A stretch of 64,000 bases of DNA from positions 1-64,000 of the forward strand of contig JAGWMZ010000008.1 of NCBI GenBank assembly GCA_028871475.1, in the 5' to 3' direction. How positions within the stretch are numbered: the first letter of the stretch is position 1; each line of letters begins with the position of its first letter. Position numbers and translations under genes: made by a program. Below the pieces are notes generated by a model that saw only the letters and a list, made by a program, of their open reading frames with translations, did no database searches and was not told the origin of the DNA. Source of the stretch: Sphingomonadales bacterium. Lineage in GTDB: Bacteria > Pseudomonadota > Alphaproteobacteria > Sphingomonadales > Sphingomonadaceae. Positions 52,987 through 62,166 of the stretch are shown here, one piece after another.

Positions 52987-55900
52987 TCATGGACGAGGCT
53001 CGCTGACTGAAGGCTGAATGCCTGTGGCGGAGGAAGAGGCTGCGGGCGCAGCGGGGGCCTGCGCGGGTTTGACCGGCTTGCCATCGGCCCCCACCAGGCC
53101 GACGCTGCGCGGATCGGCAACGGCGGTGGCGTCATAAAGGCTGCGGACCGAGCCGATCAGGCTGTAGAAGGGCGCACGCACATTCACATTGAACTGGATG
53201 GGCAGGCGGGCAATCTGCCGCGTCACGATGTTGCGCGAGGCAGCACGGCCCTGGCTGATGCCGCGCAATTCCACGCGGCTCACCAGTTCGCCCGCCAGAT
53301 CCCCGTTCATGTCGATCCGCATCTCCTGATAGCGCATGTCGCGAAGCGCCTTGAAGGCATAGTTGGCCATCGGCGAGAGGTTCTTGTACGTCAAGGCACC
53401 GACATAAGCCACCGTGCCGCCCGGCGCGCGCGACAGCAGCGATCCGCCCACCACATGCCCGCCCTTGTCGTCGAACACCAGCGGCAGCCGGCCATCGAAC
53501 ATGCCCGATGCCGAAAGATTGCCCATGTTCATGCGTTCCAGGAAACGCGCTGCACTGATCCCCTGCACGTCGAGGTTGAAACGCCGCTCCTCGCTGACTC
53601 CCAGATGCAGCGTGAAGGGCTCCAGCCACATGCGCCCGTCAAGAAAGGGCCATTCGGCCTTGGCGACATGCAGCACATGGCCCGGCTGCAGCGCAAAATC
53701 CACCAGGCCATTGTCCGCCTCGATGCCCGGGTTGATCGAGCCGACGGTCACATGCTGTTCGCCATCCGTGACGAGACCCAGCAGATCGGTGAAGGTGACC
53801 GTTCCCTTCACGCCCCTGACCGGCCCGGCGGCGCTGGCGAAATCAAAGCCCGGCGAGGACAGATGGCCGGTCGAGGTGACCTTGCCGCCCTTCCACGCAA
53901 TATGCGCATCGCCTGAAAGCGTGCCCGCCGCATCGGCGATCATGCCGCGCGTCAGCTTGCTCAGATCCTCGGGCTGCAAGCCCTTGTCAAACGTCAGCGC
54001 GGCAACATCGGCGTCCAGCCTGCCATTGCCGCTGCCAAGATCCTGCGTCAGGCTGACTGTGCCAAGGCCGCGATCGCTGCCCGCCGAGCGCACCTGCCCT
54101 TGCGCCGAAAACACGCCGTTTTCCAGCCTTGCATGGATGTCACGCCCGCTCAGCGGCTCATAAATCGCATCGGGCGCCACACCTCCCTTGAGCGCGGGGG
54201 CCGTGCGGTCGGCCAGAGTCAGGCTGCCGCCATCCAACAGCAGGGCGCCATCGGCCCAGCGCCACGGACTGTTCACCGCCGAGATGTTGATCGGCAAAGC
54301 CGCCAGCGACAGCACCCCGCCCTCGATCATGCCGTTGATCGGCCCGGTCAGATCCGCCGTCACATGATCGAGATGAGCCCGCGTCACCGCGCCGCCGCTG
54401 CCCAGCGCCAGCGACAGGTCGCGCAGATCCGCCTGCCGCTCACCCAGCAACAGCGGACCGCTGGTGAGATGCAGCGCCTCACCCGAAAGCGTGCCGTCAA
54501 GCGCCAGCGCCTGGCTCGTCACACCCCAATGGATGGCCTTCCCATTGACCGCCAGCACGGCATGCCCGCCACCCGGCAGCGCCGCCGCCGGACACAAGGC
54601 CACCTCACCCGTCTTCAACACCAGCGATCCCGCGCTGATCCCGCCAAAGCGCACCGGCGCGCAGGCACGGCCCAGAACCAGCCCGCCGCGCGCGCTCCAG
54701 TCACCCACCAGCGGCAGGTCGAGATCCTGCACCACGCCGCCCGGCACCGCGCCCGACACCAGCACCTGCCCGGCCATTTCCACGCGCCCGTCACGACGCG
54801 CCACGCGCAGCGCCGGTACGGTAATCGCCGCGCCATCGGCCTGCCAGGGCGCCACGGTGATGTCCGCGCTCTGCCCACCGCGCACGGGAGCGACGCGGAT
54901 GTTCATGCGCGGCAGGTCATCGCCCACCAGCGAGAGATTGCCCGTGATGCCGCCGCCCGCCACCATCAGGCGCGAACCTTCCAGATGCGCGCGCGGCCCT
55001 GACCAGCGCGCGGTGGGAATCACCAGGCTGAAACCGTGAGCGCCGCGCCGCACGCTCCATGTGCCCGTGAGCCGGCTGGCCAGCCCTTCACGCCGCAGAC
55101 CATCCTCCAGCCGGGCGATCAGGGGCGCCACCATCGTGCCCTGCGCGGAGGCCTGCCAACGCGCCATGGTGGCCATCGTTTCATTGTCGGGCGCCACACC
55201 CTCGCCCGAGAAACTGCCTTCGGCCGCAACATGGGTGAGACCCATCTCACCGCTGATCCGTCCCTCGACGCCGATGCTGCGCGCGGCAAGGCCCGGCAGG
55301 TTGACGCCCTTGCCGGCAAGGGTCCATCCGGCCGCCAGCCGGCCAGCACGCACGGTCAGCCGGCCTTGGCCCGAAAGCGCCTGCACCTTCAGCGATTCGG
55401 CGGACACGCCGGCCGGCGCCAGATCGAGCAGCAATTCCCCGCCATCAAGGCCCTTGTCGCCCAGCGCGTCCACGGCGAGGCGCGCGGCAGGGACCGTCAG
55501 CCCCGTCTGCCGGCAATGAAGCGCGGAAAGATCGAGCGGCCCGCTCAGATGCGGGCGGCCCTTGCTGGTCGTCAGCCGACCATCGAGACTGGCACTGCCT
55601 TCACAGCCCTGCCCATGCAGCGAGGGCGCGCGCAGCAAAACCTTGCCGGCAAAACCATCGCGCAAATGGCCCGAACCGGACGCCGCCAGAGACACCGCGC
55701 CCGCCGCGCTGTCGATACCAAGCTCAGCATCGCGCAGGTCCAGCTCGACATTGGGCAGGGCCGAGGGGCCTGACGAGCTGGTCAGCAAGGGATCGAGTCT
55801 TCCGAGCGACAGATGCCCATCCTGCCAGCGGCCATGCAGCCGCACCCCATCAAGCATCAGGCTGGCGAGTGAAAAGCTGGTCCCGCTGGCGCCAATCTCG

Positions 55901-56238
55901 ACCACCACGCGGCGGGCCGTGGCGTCCGGGTGGCGCGGATCGCCCAGCACCACATCGGCCAGCACCAGCCGACCGGCGCCCACATCCTCGATACGATAGC
56001 GGGCCGGCAGATGCGCCTGTTCCAGTTGCTTCTCGATCAGCGCGCGCACCAGATCGACGCGCCAGATCCATGCGCTGCCCAGCATGCCCACCACCGCCAC
56101 GCCCAGCCCGCCAAGACCCCACAGCGCCATGCGGCGCCTGCGCCGCGCGCGCGGCGGCGCCTCGGGCATGGCGTCCGGTTCTTCGCCCATCAGCGGGGCC
56201 ATCTCGTCAGTCTGGATATTGCCCCGGGGGTCGACCAT
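52987..56238 (-). CDS. YdbH family AsmA-like lipid transport protein
   Basis: A 1083-residue protein. Acidic N-terminus (about 1-28), Arg cluster and one inner-membrane helix (about 37-60, MALWGLGGLGVAVVGMLGSAWIW). The rest is a very long beta-rich periplasmic region without cysteine clusters, built of repeated GxLxL-type strands, as in bridge-forming AsmA-like proteins. The C-terminal YdbH domain (about 760-1040) includes DGRMWLEPFTLHLG, MNMGNLSASGMFDGRLPLVFD and IQFNVNVRAPFYSLIGSVRSLYD. Followed by ynbE and ydbL, as in E. coli. Start uncertain; ATG 56238 chosen. Confidence 0.88.
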   Translation of the reverse strand: MVDPRGNIQTDEMAPLMGEEPDAMPEAPPRARRRRRMALWGLGGLGVAVVGMLGSAWIWRVDLVRALIEKQLEQAHLPARYRIEDVGAGRLVLADVVLGDPRHPDATARRVVVEIGASGTSFSLASLMLDGVRLHGRWQDGHLSLGRLDPLLTSSSGPSALPNVELDLRDAELGIDSAAGAVSLAASGSGHLRDGFAGKVLLRAPSLHGQGCEGSASLDGRLTTSKGRPHLSGPLDLSALHCRQTGLTVPAARLAVDALGDKGLDGGELLLDLAPAGVSAESLKVQALSGQGRLTVRAGRLAAGWTLAGKGVNLPGLAARSIGVEGRISGEMGLTHVAAEGSFSGEGVAPDNETMATMARWQASAQGTMVAPLIARLEDGLRREGLASRLTGTWSVRRGAHGFSLVIPTARWSGPRAHLEGSRLMVAGGGITGNLSLVGDDLPRMNIRVAPVRGGQSADITVAPWQADGAAITVPALRVARRDGRVEMAGQVLVSGAVPGGVVQDLDLPLVGDWSARGGLVLGRACAPVRFGGISAGSLVLKTGEVALCPAAALPGGGHAVLAVNGKAIHWGVTSQALALDGTLSGEALHLTSGPLLLGERQADLRDLSLALGSGGAVTRAHLDHVTADLTGPINGMIEGGVLSLAALPINISAVNSPWRWADGALLLDGGSLTLADRTAPALKGGVAPDAIYEPLSGRDIHARLENGVFSAQGQVRSAGSDRGLGTVSLTQDLGSGNGRLDADVAALTFDKGLQPEDLSKLTRGMIADAAGTLSGDAHIAWKGGKVTSTGHLSSPGFDFASAAGPVRGVKGTVTFTDLLGLVTDGEQHVTVGSINPGIEADNGLVDFALQPGHVLHVAKAEWPFLDGRMWLEPFTLHLGVSEERRFNLDVQGISAARFLERMNMGNLSASGMFDGRLPLVFDDKGGHVVGGSLLSRAPGGTVAYVGALTYKNLSPMANYAFKALRDMRYQEMRIDMNGDLAGELVSRVELRGISQGRAASRNIVTRQIARLPIQFNVNVRAPFYSLIGSVRSLYDATAVADPRSVGLVGADGKPVKPAQAPAAPAASSSATGIQPSVSEPRP

Positions 56239-56329
56239 CGCGGGCACTCTTGCGCGAGGGGGCGACGAAAGGCAATGCTTGTCAGGCAGGCTATGCACGG
56301 CGGGCAGCAGGTAACGGGGCTGAAAGCGT

Positions 56330-57133
56330 ATGGATAAGGATGAGGCTCCGGACCGGCACGTCAGGGAAGCAGCGCTGTTCCCTTTGCGGGAACTACCGCT
56401 GGATGCGCGGCCTTCACCCCATACCGTCGCGGCGAAGGATACACCCTCGCCAGCCTCCCTCGGTCATGACCCATCGGGGCATCGCAAAAGGCTGCGCGAG
56501 CGATTGCTGACAGGCGGCGCCAATGCGCTGGCTGACCATGAGGTCATCGAATATCTGCTGACGCTGGCCATTCCGCGCCGCGACACCAAGCCGCTGGCGC
56601 GCACGCTGCTGGCCAAATATGGCTCACTGGCAGGCGTGCTCAATGCCGACCCGCGCGCCCTCTCCAATCACCCCGGCATGGGCGAGAGCAGCGCGGCGGC
56701 TCTGCATATCGTGGCGCAGGCCGCGCGGCGGCTGGCAAAAACCGAGATCAAGGAAAAGCCCTTGCTCGATTCGTGGCACAAGCTGATCGACTATCTCACC
56801 ATCGACATGGCCGACCTGACGGTGGAGCGCGTGCGCGTGCTCTATCTCGACCAGAAAAACCGGCTGATCCGCGATGACCATCTGGCCGATGGCACGCTGG
56901 ATGAGGCCTCGATCCACCCGCGCGAGGTGATCCGCCGCGCGCTGGATCTGGGGGCGGCGGGCATGATTCTGGCGCACAACCATCCCTCGGGCAATCCCGA
57001 GCCGAGTCGCGCCGACATTCAGATCACCCACCGCATTGCCGAGGCGGGGCGCCTGCTCTCCATCACCGTGCATGACCATGTCATCATCGGCAAACAGGGG
57101 CACATATCACTGCGCGCCAAGGGGCTCATCTGA
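56330..57133 (+). CDS. radC: RadC family JAB-domain protein
   Basis: A 267-residue protein. A UPF0758 N-terminal helix-hairpin-helix-like region (about 48-135: HRKRLRERLL, LLAKYGSLAGVLNADPRAL, GMGESSAAAL) is followed by a JAB/MPN+ domain (about 145-267). Its metal site is complete: His216-x-His218-PSG...PS-x-x-Asp229. The family was named for a radiation phenotype later assigned elsewhere; its true activity is unknown. The gene is divergent from ydbH, with about 90 bases between. Confidence 0.93.
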   Translation: MDKDEAPDRHVREAALFPLRELPLDARPSPHTVAAKDTPSPASLGHDPSGHRKRLRERLLTGGANALADHEVIEYLLTLAIPRRDTKPLARTLLAKYGSLAGVLNADPRALSNHPGMGESSAAALHIVAQAARRLAKTEIKEKPLLDSWHKLIDYLTIDMADLTVERVRVLYLDQKNRLIRDDHLADGTLDEASIHPREVIRRALDLGAAGMILAHNHPSGNPEPSRADIQITHRIAEAGRLLSITVHDHVIIGKQGHISLRAKGLI

Positions 57134-57162
57134 ACCCCGGCACGACGTAAACCACTGATGCT

Positions 57163-57191
57163 GCAGGGAGGGTCCAGACACCCATCCCTGC
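57163..57191. terminator. Hairpin between radC and the small unknown gene
   Basis: GCAGGGAGGGT (57163-57173) pairs with ACCCATCCCTGC (57180-57191), one bulged base. It lies between two convergent genes and has no clear T-tract on either strand; a Rho-independent role is doubtful. Confidence 0.4.
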
Positions 57192-57203
57192 CAGCGGATG
57201 TGG

Positions 57204-57386
57204 TCAGGCCATGATGCTGAAGGTGCTGCCCGTGGCCATGGCGGCAGAGGCCGTGGCGATCTGCGCCTCGGCCGCCGCCGATGCGGCAACGGCGGGTGCC
57301 GCAGCCGGGGGAGTGCTCTGCTTCTGCTGGACCTGCAATGCGGCCTGACCCGCACCGGCACCGCTCGCTCCAATCTGCATGCTCAT
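57204..57386 (-). CDS. Small hypothetical Ala-rich protein
   Basis: A 60-residue protein: MSMQIGASGAGAGQ, a Gln/Lys patch (LQVQQKQSTPP), then an Ala-rich helix-forming tail ending FSIMA. No signal peptide, membrane helix or recognised family. It is reported as a gene because GGGAG lies eight bases before the ATG at 57386, the frame is closed by a hairpin on the 3' side, and no other gene covers the space between radC and purB. Coding potential should be treated as unproven. Confidence 0.45.
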   Translation of the reverse strand: MSMQIGASGAGAGQAALQVQQKQSTPPAAAPAVAASAAAEAQIATASAAMATGSTFSIMA

Positions 57387-57580
57387 CAACCGTCTCCCAA
57401 AGGCAAAGGACCTTTGCTCAACCCAGGACGGCAACGCGCGGCAGGGTTTAAGCCCCGGCCCAGCAGAGCATCACGACATACTCCGCCCGCCCTGTCTGAC
57501 CCGCGCCCCCTTGCCTTTCGCGACTTCATTGCCTAGCGCCCGCCGGCAACCGATCCTTCATTTCGCAAGAGAGAGCGCCC

Positions 57581-58894
57581 ATGGTCCCTCGTTACGCCCG
57601 CCCCCAGATGACCGCCATCTGGGAACCGGAAGCCCGCTACAAGATCTGGTTCGAGATCGAGGCCCATGCCACGCAGAAGCTGGGCGAACTGGGCGTGGTG
57701 CCGATGAGCGGCCCCGAGGCGCTGTGGGACTGGTGGAAGACCAATCCCGCCATCGATGTGGCCGCCATCGACGCCAAGGAAGCCATCCTCAAGCATGACG
57801 TGATCGCCTTCCTCGACTGGGTGGCCGAACAGGTCGGCCCCGAGGCGCGCTTCATGCATCAGGGCATGACCTCCTCCGACGTGCTGGATACGACGCTGGC
57901 CGTTCAGCTCGCCCGCGCGGCCGACATTCTCATCGCCGATGTCGATGCGCTGCTGGCCGCCATCAAGCGCCGCGCTTTCGAGCATAAATACACGCCCACC
58001 ATCGGTCGCAGCCATGGCATCCATGCCGAACCGACCACCTTCGGCAAGAAGCTGGCCGAAGCCTATGCCGAGTTCACCCGTTGCCGCGCGCGTCTGGTCA
58101 ATGCCCGCGCCGAAGTTGCCACTTGCGCCATTTCGGGCGCGGTGGGCACCTTTGCCAACATCGACCCGGTGGTGGAAGAGTATGTGGCCGAGCAGATGGG
58201 CCTCGCCGTCGAGCCGGTTTCGACGCAGGTGATCCCGCGCGACCGCCACGCCATGTTCTTTGCCACGCTGGGTGTTGTCGCCAGCAGCATTGAGCGCCTG
58301 GCCGTCGAGGTCCGCCACCTTCAGCGCACCGAGGTTCTAGAAGCGGAAGAATATTTCTCGCCCGGCCAGAAGGGCTCGTCGGCCATGCCGCACAAGCGCA
58401 ACCCGGTGCTGACCGAAAACCTCACCGGCCTGGCCCGCGTGGTGCGCAGCGCCGTCACCCCGGCGCTGGAAAATGTGGCGCTCTGGCATGAGCGGGACAT
58501 CTCGCATTCCTCGGTCGAGCGTTACATCGGCCCCGATGCCACCATCACACTCGACTTCGCCCTCGCCCGCCTGACCAGCGTGATTGACAAGCTGGTGGTC
58601 TATCCCGAGCGCATGCAGAAGAATCTCGACCGCATGGGCGGCCTCGTCCATTCGCAGCGCGTGCTCCTCGCACTCACGCAGGCCGGGCTGGAGCGTGATG
58701 CCTCCTATCGCCTCGTGCAGCGCAATGCGATGAAGGTCTGGGAAAGCGACGGCCAGCTCTCGCTGCTCGAACTGCTGAAAGCCGACCCGGACGTCGCCGC
58801 CAAGCTCTCCCCCGCCGAGCTGGAGGAGCGCTTCAACCTCGACTATCACTTCAAGGCGGTGGACACGATCTTCGACCGCGTTTTCGGCAAGTGA
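57581..58894 (+). CDS. purB: Adenylosuccinate lyase
   Basis: A 437-residue fumarase-superfamily enzyme that cleaves SAICAR and adenylosuccinate in purine synthesis. N-terminal [51 protein letters not shown] with the catalytic His, and the signature [11 protein letters not shown] (about 265-275) with the mobile-loop Ser. The full-length C-terminal domain ends IFDRVFGK. Transcribed alone, with a strong terminator 25 bases after the stop. Confidence 0.98.
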   Translation: MVPRYARPQMTAIWEPEARYKIWFEIEAHATQKLGELGVVPMSGPEALWDWWKTNPAIDVAAIDAKEAILKHDVIAFLDWVAEQVGPEARFMHQGMTSSDVLDTTLAVQLARAADILIADVDALLAAIKRRAFEHKYTPTIGRSHGIHAEPTTFGKKLAEAYAEFTRCRARLVNARAEVATCAISGAVGTFANIDPVVEEYVAEQMGLAVEPVSTQVIPRDRHAMFFATLGVVASSIERLAVEVRHLQRTEVLEAEEYFSPGQKGSSAMPHKRNPVLTENLTGLARVVRSAVTPALENVALWHERDISHSSVERYIGPDATITLDFALARLTSVIDKLVVYPERMQKNLDRMGGLVHSQRVLLALTQAGLERDASYRLVQRNAMKVWESDGQLSLLELLKADPDVAAKLSPAELEERFNLDYHFKAVDTIFDRVFGK

Positions 58895-58918
58895 TCGTTT
58901 TCGCCCGATGACAGGAGC

Positions 58919-58956
58919 GGCAGGCGCGCGTTCGACGGGGCGCGCCTGCCCTTTTC
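58919..58956 (+). terminator. Rho-independent terminator of purB
   Basis: GGCAGGCGCGC (58919-58929) pairs with GCGCGCCTGCC (58940-58950), perfect 11 bp, followed by CTTTTCTTT. About 25 bases after the purB stop. Confidence 0.93.
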
Positions 58957-59047
58957 TTTACAGACGATCGGGCCTAGCATCGGCCCGGGGTGTCCATGGA
59001 TCGTGGTCGCACCCGCTGCTCCACCCGCCCAATGGAGGGGACATTTG

Positions 59048-59365
59048 ATGCAGTTCATCCGTACCGCTGTCGCGGTCATCGCTGGTGTTGTCCTGTTGAT
59101 CTTCTCGGTCAACAACTGGACGCCCATTCAGGTGCGCGTCTGGGATACGCTGGTCTTCGATACGAAGCTGCCCGCGCTGGTGGTGGTGTCCTTCCTGCTG
59201 GGCCTGCTGCCGATGTGGCTGGTCTCCAAGGCCGGTCGCTGGCGCTTGAAGCGCCGTATTCAGACGCTGGAAAACGCCGTGCTCGCCGCAAGTCAGGCCG
59301 TGGGCGCGTCCCCTGCCACCCATGAGCCTGCCCCGGCCGCCGATACTCAACCCATTGGACAGTAA
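59048..59365 (+). CDS. LapA family (DUF1049) inner-membrane protein
   Basis: A 105-residue protein with two membrane helices (about 4-24 and 41-62) and the family wording VVLLIFSVNNWTPIQVRVWDT and LPALVVVSFLLGLLPMWLVS. A charged amphipathic segment (RWRLKRRIQTLENAV) and an Ala/Pro-rich tail follow. LapA/YciS works with LapB in lipopolysaccharide control in E. coli; lapB is not here. GGAGGGG precedes the ATG. It lies one base before pyrF, so co-transcription is likely. Confidence 0.85.
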   Translation: MQFIRTAVAVIAGVVLLIFSVNNWTPIQVRVWDTLVFDTKLPALVVVSFLLGLLPMWLVSKAGRWRLKRRIQTLENAVLAASQAVGASPATHEPAPAADTQPIGQ

Positions 59366-59366
59366 C

Positions 59367-60044
59367 ATGCATCACAATCCGCTCTATCTCGCCCTTGACC
59401 TGCCCCGTCTCGATGCTGCCGAGGCGCTGGCACGCAAGGTCAAAAGCCATATCGGCGGGATCAAGCTGGGGCTGGAATTCTTTTGCACCCACGGCCACCA
59501 CGGCGTGATGGAGCTGGCCAAGGTGGGGCTGCCGATCTTCCTCGACCTGAAGCTGCATGACATTCCCAACACCGTGGCCGGCGCCATGCAGGCGATCCAT
59601 GTGCTGCAGCCCAGCATCGTGACGATCCATGCAGCCGGTGGCCTTGCCATGATGGAAGACGCCAAGGCGGCGGCGGGCGAGAACACCAAGGTGGTGGCCG
59701 TCACCGTGCTCACCAGCCTTGACGATGGCGACCTCAAGAACATCGGCGTCCACAGCAATGCTCATGATCAGGCGCTGCGTCTGGCCGAACTGGCTCACCG
59801 CGCGGGCATCGATGGTATCGTCTGTTCGGGCCATGAGGTCGGCGCGGTGCGTCAGCAGTGGAAGGATGGCTTCTTCGTGGTGCCCGGCCTGCGCCCTGCC
59901 GATGGCGTACTGGGCGACCAGAAGCGCGCGGTGACGCCGCGCATGGCGCGTGATGCCGGGGCCAGCGTGCTGGTGGTGGGCCGCCCGATTTCCCGCGCCG
60001 AAGACCCGCTGGCCGCCGCCCGCGCCATCGAGGCCACGCTTTGA
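59367..60044 (+). CDS. pyrF: Orotidine 5'-phosphate decarboxylase
   Basis: A 225-residue enzyme making UMP. The active-site motif FLDLKLHDIPNTV holds the Asp-Lys-x-His-Asp set (near residue 58-64). Other parts: LYLALDLPRLDAAEALA, VTIHAAGG, VLTSLDDGDL, VVPGLRP and VLVVGRPISRAEDP with the phosphate-binding Arg. Start at ATG 59367. It sits between lapA-like and a GNAT gene, whose TTG start overlaps the pyrF stop. Confidence 0.97.
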   Translation: MHHNPLYLALDLPRLDAAEALARKVKSHIGGIKLGLEFFCTHGHHGVMELAKVGLPIFLDLKLHDIPNTVAGAMQAIHVLQPSIVTIHAAGGLAMMEDAKAAAGENTKVVAVTVLTSLDDGDLKNIGVHSNAHDQALRLAELAHRAGIDGIVCSGHEVGAVRQQWKDGFFVVPGLRPADGVLGDQKRAVTPRMARDAGASVLVVGRPISRAEDPLAAARAIEATL

Positions 60045-60583
60045 ACGCCATCCGCCCCTCACGACTTGCCACGACCGATGACCTGCCCGCGCTCAAGGCG
60101 CTGGTGGAGAAGGCCTATCGCGGCGACACGGCGCGCAGCGGCTGGACGCATGAGGCCGATCTGCTCGAGGATGAGCGGATCTCGGCGGAGGATCTGGCCG
60201 GGGTGTTGGCCGATCCGGCGATGCGCGTGCTGGTCATGCCGACCGATGGGGCGGGCCTGCTGGCGACTGTCTCCATCACCGATCTTGGCGCGACCTGCGC
60301 GCCCGACAAGGGCATTGCCTATCTCGGCATGCTGGGTGTCGATCCCGAGCAGCAGGCCGGCGGCGTGGGCCGGGCGATGATCGCGGCGGCCGAAGCGCTG
60401 GCAGTGCAGGATTTTGGCGCCCACACCATGCGCATGACGGTCATCTCGCGGCGGGTGGAGCTTATCGCCTATTACCTGCGGCGTGGCTATGTCGATACCG
60501 GCAAGACCAGCCCCTTCCCCTATGCTTCCGGCGCCCATCTTTCCATGGTGGTGCTGGAAAAGCCGATCGGCCCGCAAGGCTGA
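60041..60583 (+). CDS. GNAT family N-acetyltransferase
   Basis: A 180-residue acetyl-CoA-dependent acyltransferase with a TTG start overlapping the pyrF stop (TTGA). N-terminal strand SRLATTDDLPALKALVEKAYRG, central YLGMLGVDPEQQAGGVGRAMIAAAEALA (motif A, about 103-130, acetyl-CoA pyrophosphate loop QAGGVG), and motif B MTVISRRVELIAYYLRRGYVDTG. The substrate is unknown. Inserted between pyrF and trpF in a region otherwise devoted to pyrimidine and tryptophan synthesis. Confidence 0.9.
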   Translation: MNAIRPSRLATTDDLPALKALVEKAYRGDTARSGWTHEADLLEDERISAEDLAGVLADPAMRVLVMPTDGAGLLATVSITDLGATCAPDKGIAYLGMLGVDPEQQAGGVGRAMIAAAEALAVQDFGAHTMRMTVISRRVELIAYYLRRGYVDTGKTSPFPYASGAHLSMVVLEKPIGPQG

Positions 60584-60602
60584 TCGCGCGGAAACCCGAA
60601 CC

Positions 60603-61244
60603 ATGAACGCCCTTGCCATCAAGATTTGCGGCCTTTCGACAACTGACATGGTCGATCAGGCACTGGCCGCGCAGGCCACCCATATCGGCCTGGTGTTCTT
60701 TCCCAAAAGCCCGCGCAATGTCGGCATCGAGCAGGCCGCGGCGCTGGCCCAACAGGCGCGTGGCCGTGCCAGCGTGGTCGGTCTTTTCGTCAACCCCGAG
60801 GCCGACCTGCTCCATGCCGTGCGCCAGGCGGTCCATCTCGACGCCATCCAGCTGCACGGCCATGAAACGCCCGCGAAGGCCGCGCAGATCCGCGCCGCCC
60901 ATGGCATCGAGGTGTGGAAGGCCATCGGCGTGCGCAAAAGGGCCGATCTCGATGCCGCCGCGCCCTTTGTCGGCGCGGTCGATCGCATTCTCTACGATGC
61001 CAAGCCCCCCGAGGGCGCCGATCTGCCCGGGGGCACGGGGCTGCGCATCGACTGGAGCTTGATGAAGGGGCATCGCCATCCCCTGCCCTGGCTGCTGGCC
61101 GGTGGCCTCACCCCCGACAATGTGGCCGAGGCGATCGCCATCACCGGCGCGCCGGGCGTTGATGTCTCCTCCGGCGTGGAAAGCGCGCCCGGCGTGAAGG
61201 ATGCCGACAAGATCATCGCCTTTTGCCGCGCGGCACGCGGCTGA
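60603..61244 (+). CDS. trpF: Phosphoribosylanthranilate isomerase
   Basis: A 213-residue TIM-barrel enzyme of tryptophan synthesis. KICGLSTTDMVDQAL (catalytic Cys near residue 9), GLVFFPKSPRNV, QLHGHETP, ILYDAKPP with the catalytic Asp, LAGGLTPDNVAEAI and VDVSSGVESAPGVKD are all diagnostic. It is 19 bases after the GNAT gene. In relatives trpB follows directly; here a divergent beta-barrel gene and about 900 bases lie in between. Confidence 0.97.
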   Translation: MNALAIKICGLSTTDMVDQALAAQATHIGLVFFPKSPRNVGIEQAAALAQQARGRASVVGLFVNPEADLLHAVRQAVHLDAIQLHGHETPAKAAQIRAAHGIEVWKAIGVRKRADLDAAAPFVGAVDRILYDAKPPEGADLPGGTGLRIDWSLMKGHRHPLPWLLAGGLTPDNVAEAIAITGAPGVDVSSGVESAPGVKDADKIIAFCRAARG

Positions 61245-61283
61245 CAGGCCGCGACTTTTCCCATGCCCACGCCAGAATGCAAA

Positions 61284-61311
61284 GAGGCGGTCGGGCATTC
61301 CCGACCGCCTC
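61284..61311. terminator. Hairpin terminator between trpF and the beta-barrel gene
   Basis: A perfect 12-bp stem GAGGCGGTCGGG/CCCGACCGCCTC with a four-base loop. On the minus strand only TTTG follows; on the plus strand no T-tract. Placed between two convergent genes, so it may serve both. Confidence 0.6.
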
Positions 61312-61374
61312 CCGTGCGACCCGCCCGTCGGTGACGGTTCGGGCTAAGGCACGCAGTGCGTTGCGTGACGCGCC

Positions 61375-61851
61375 TTAGAACTTGATACCGGCGCCGATCA
61401 GCACCTGGTTGTTCTGGGTTGGGGCATCGTTGTTGAAGATGTGGCGGTATTCGACCTTGCCGTAATAGGGGCCGAAGCTGTGCTCCACGCCGCCGCCCAG
61501 ATGGGCGCCGTCACTGTAGTTGGCGCCATAGCTGTAGCCGCTGACGACATAGACCTTGTCCTTGGGCGTGGCATGGAAACCGATGCGGCCGCTGGTCGAT
61601 CCCACGGCATTGTCGCGCGAGACCAGGGTCTTGTCGATCGCCTGCTCGACACCGATGAAGGCGCCGCCCGGCAGGTTGTAGTCATAACCGATGGCGCCGC
61701 CGATGGTGCCCTTGGCGGCCTGACCGTCGTTCCAGTCAACGCCCGAGCGGATTTCGGCGCGCACGTCGCCGCTGGTGCCGGCCGTGGCCGTGCCAGCGAA
61801 GGCGCCCATGGCGCAAGCGGCCGCAGCGGCTGCGATGAGAACCTGACGCAT
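61375..61851 (-). CDS. Small outer-membrane beta-barrel protein
   Basis: A 158-residue protein with a signal peptide (about 1-24, AAAAACAMGAFAGTATA) and a mature part of alternating aromatic/hydrophobic strands: VRAEIRSGVDW, GTIGGAIGYDYNLPGGAFIGVEQ, GRIGFHATPKDKVYVVSGYSYG, GGGVEHSFGPYYGKVEYRHIF, ending NQVLIGAGIKF with the C-terminal Phe recognised by BamA. An eight-stranded OmpX/OmpA-like or porin-family barrel is inferred. GGGAG precedes the ATG. It is on the opposite strand inside the trp cluster. Confidence 0.85.
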   Translation of the reverse strand: MRQVLIAAAAAACAMGAFAGTATAGTSGDVRAEIRSGVDWNDGQAAKGTIGGAIGYDYNLPGGAFIGVEQAIDKTLVSRDNAVGSTSGRIGFHATPKDKVYVVSGYSYGANYSDGAHLGGGVEHSFGPYYGKVEYRHIFNNDAPTQNNQVLIGAGIKF

Positions 61852-62166
61852 AATAATAACTCCCTGATAATGTAGGCGTTTTGTGCCGATGCCGCATCTG
61901 CACAAATTTCCCTGACATCGGGCTGAATGTCATTTTCAGCTTCCAGTCATAATTGTGTCATCAAGCTGCCTGGATCGCGCGTCGAGGCCCGATTTTGCTG
62001 GATTGAGGCAAGGCCTGCCCAAATTGTCGCGAAAGGTTCATCTACGACGAAAGGAGGATGGCGACCGCCCATCGGTTGCCCGCTCGGCCCTGCCCCGCCG
62101 ACTCACCTGCCCATTGGGGACACAGGCTGGACATCAGCGCACCCGCGTGGCAGGCGATTCCCCACT
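61852..62166. other. Divergent promoter region before trpB, non-coding
   Basis: About 315 bases. It holds the upstream regions of the beta-barrel gene and of trpB. The left part is AT-richer (around 61852-61965: TTTTGTGCCG, CATAATTGTGTCATC). An AAAGGAGG at 62050-62057 directly abuts an ATG and so cannot serve it. No trp leader peptide or attenuator could be recognised. Confidence 0.45.
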
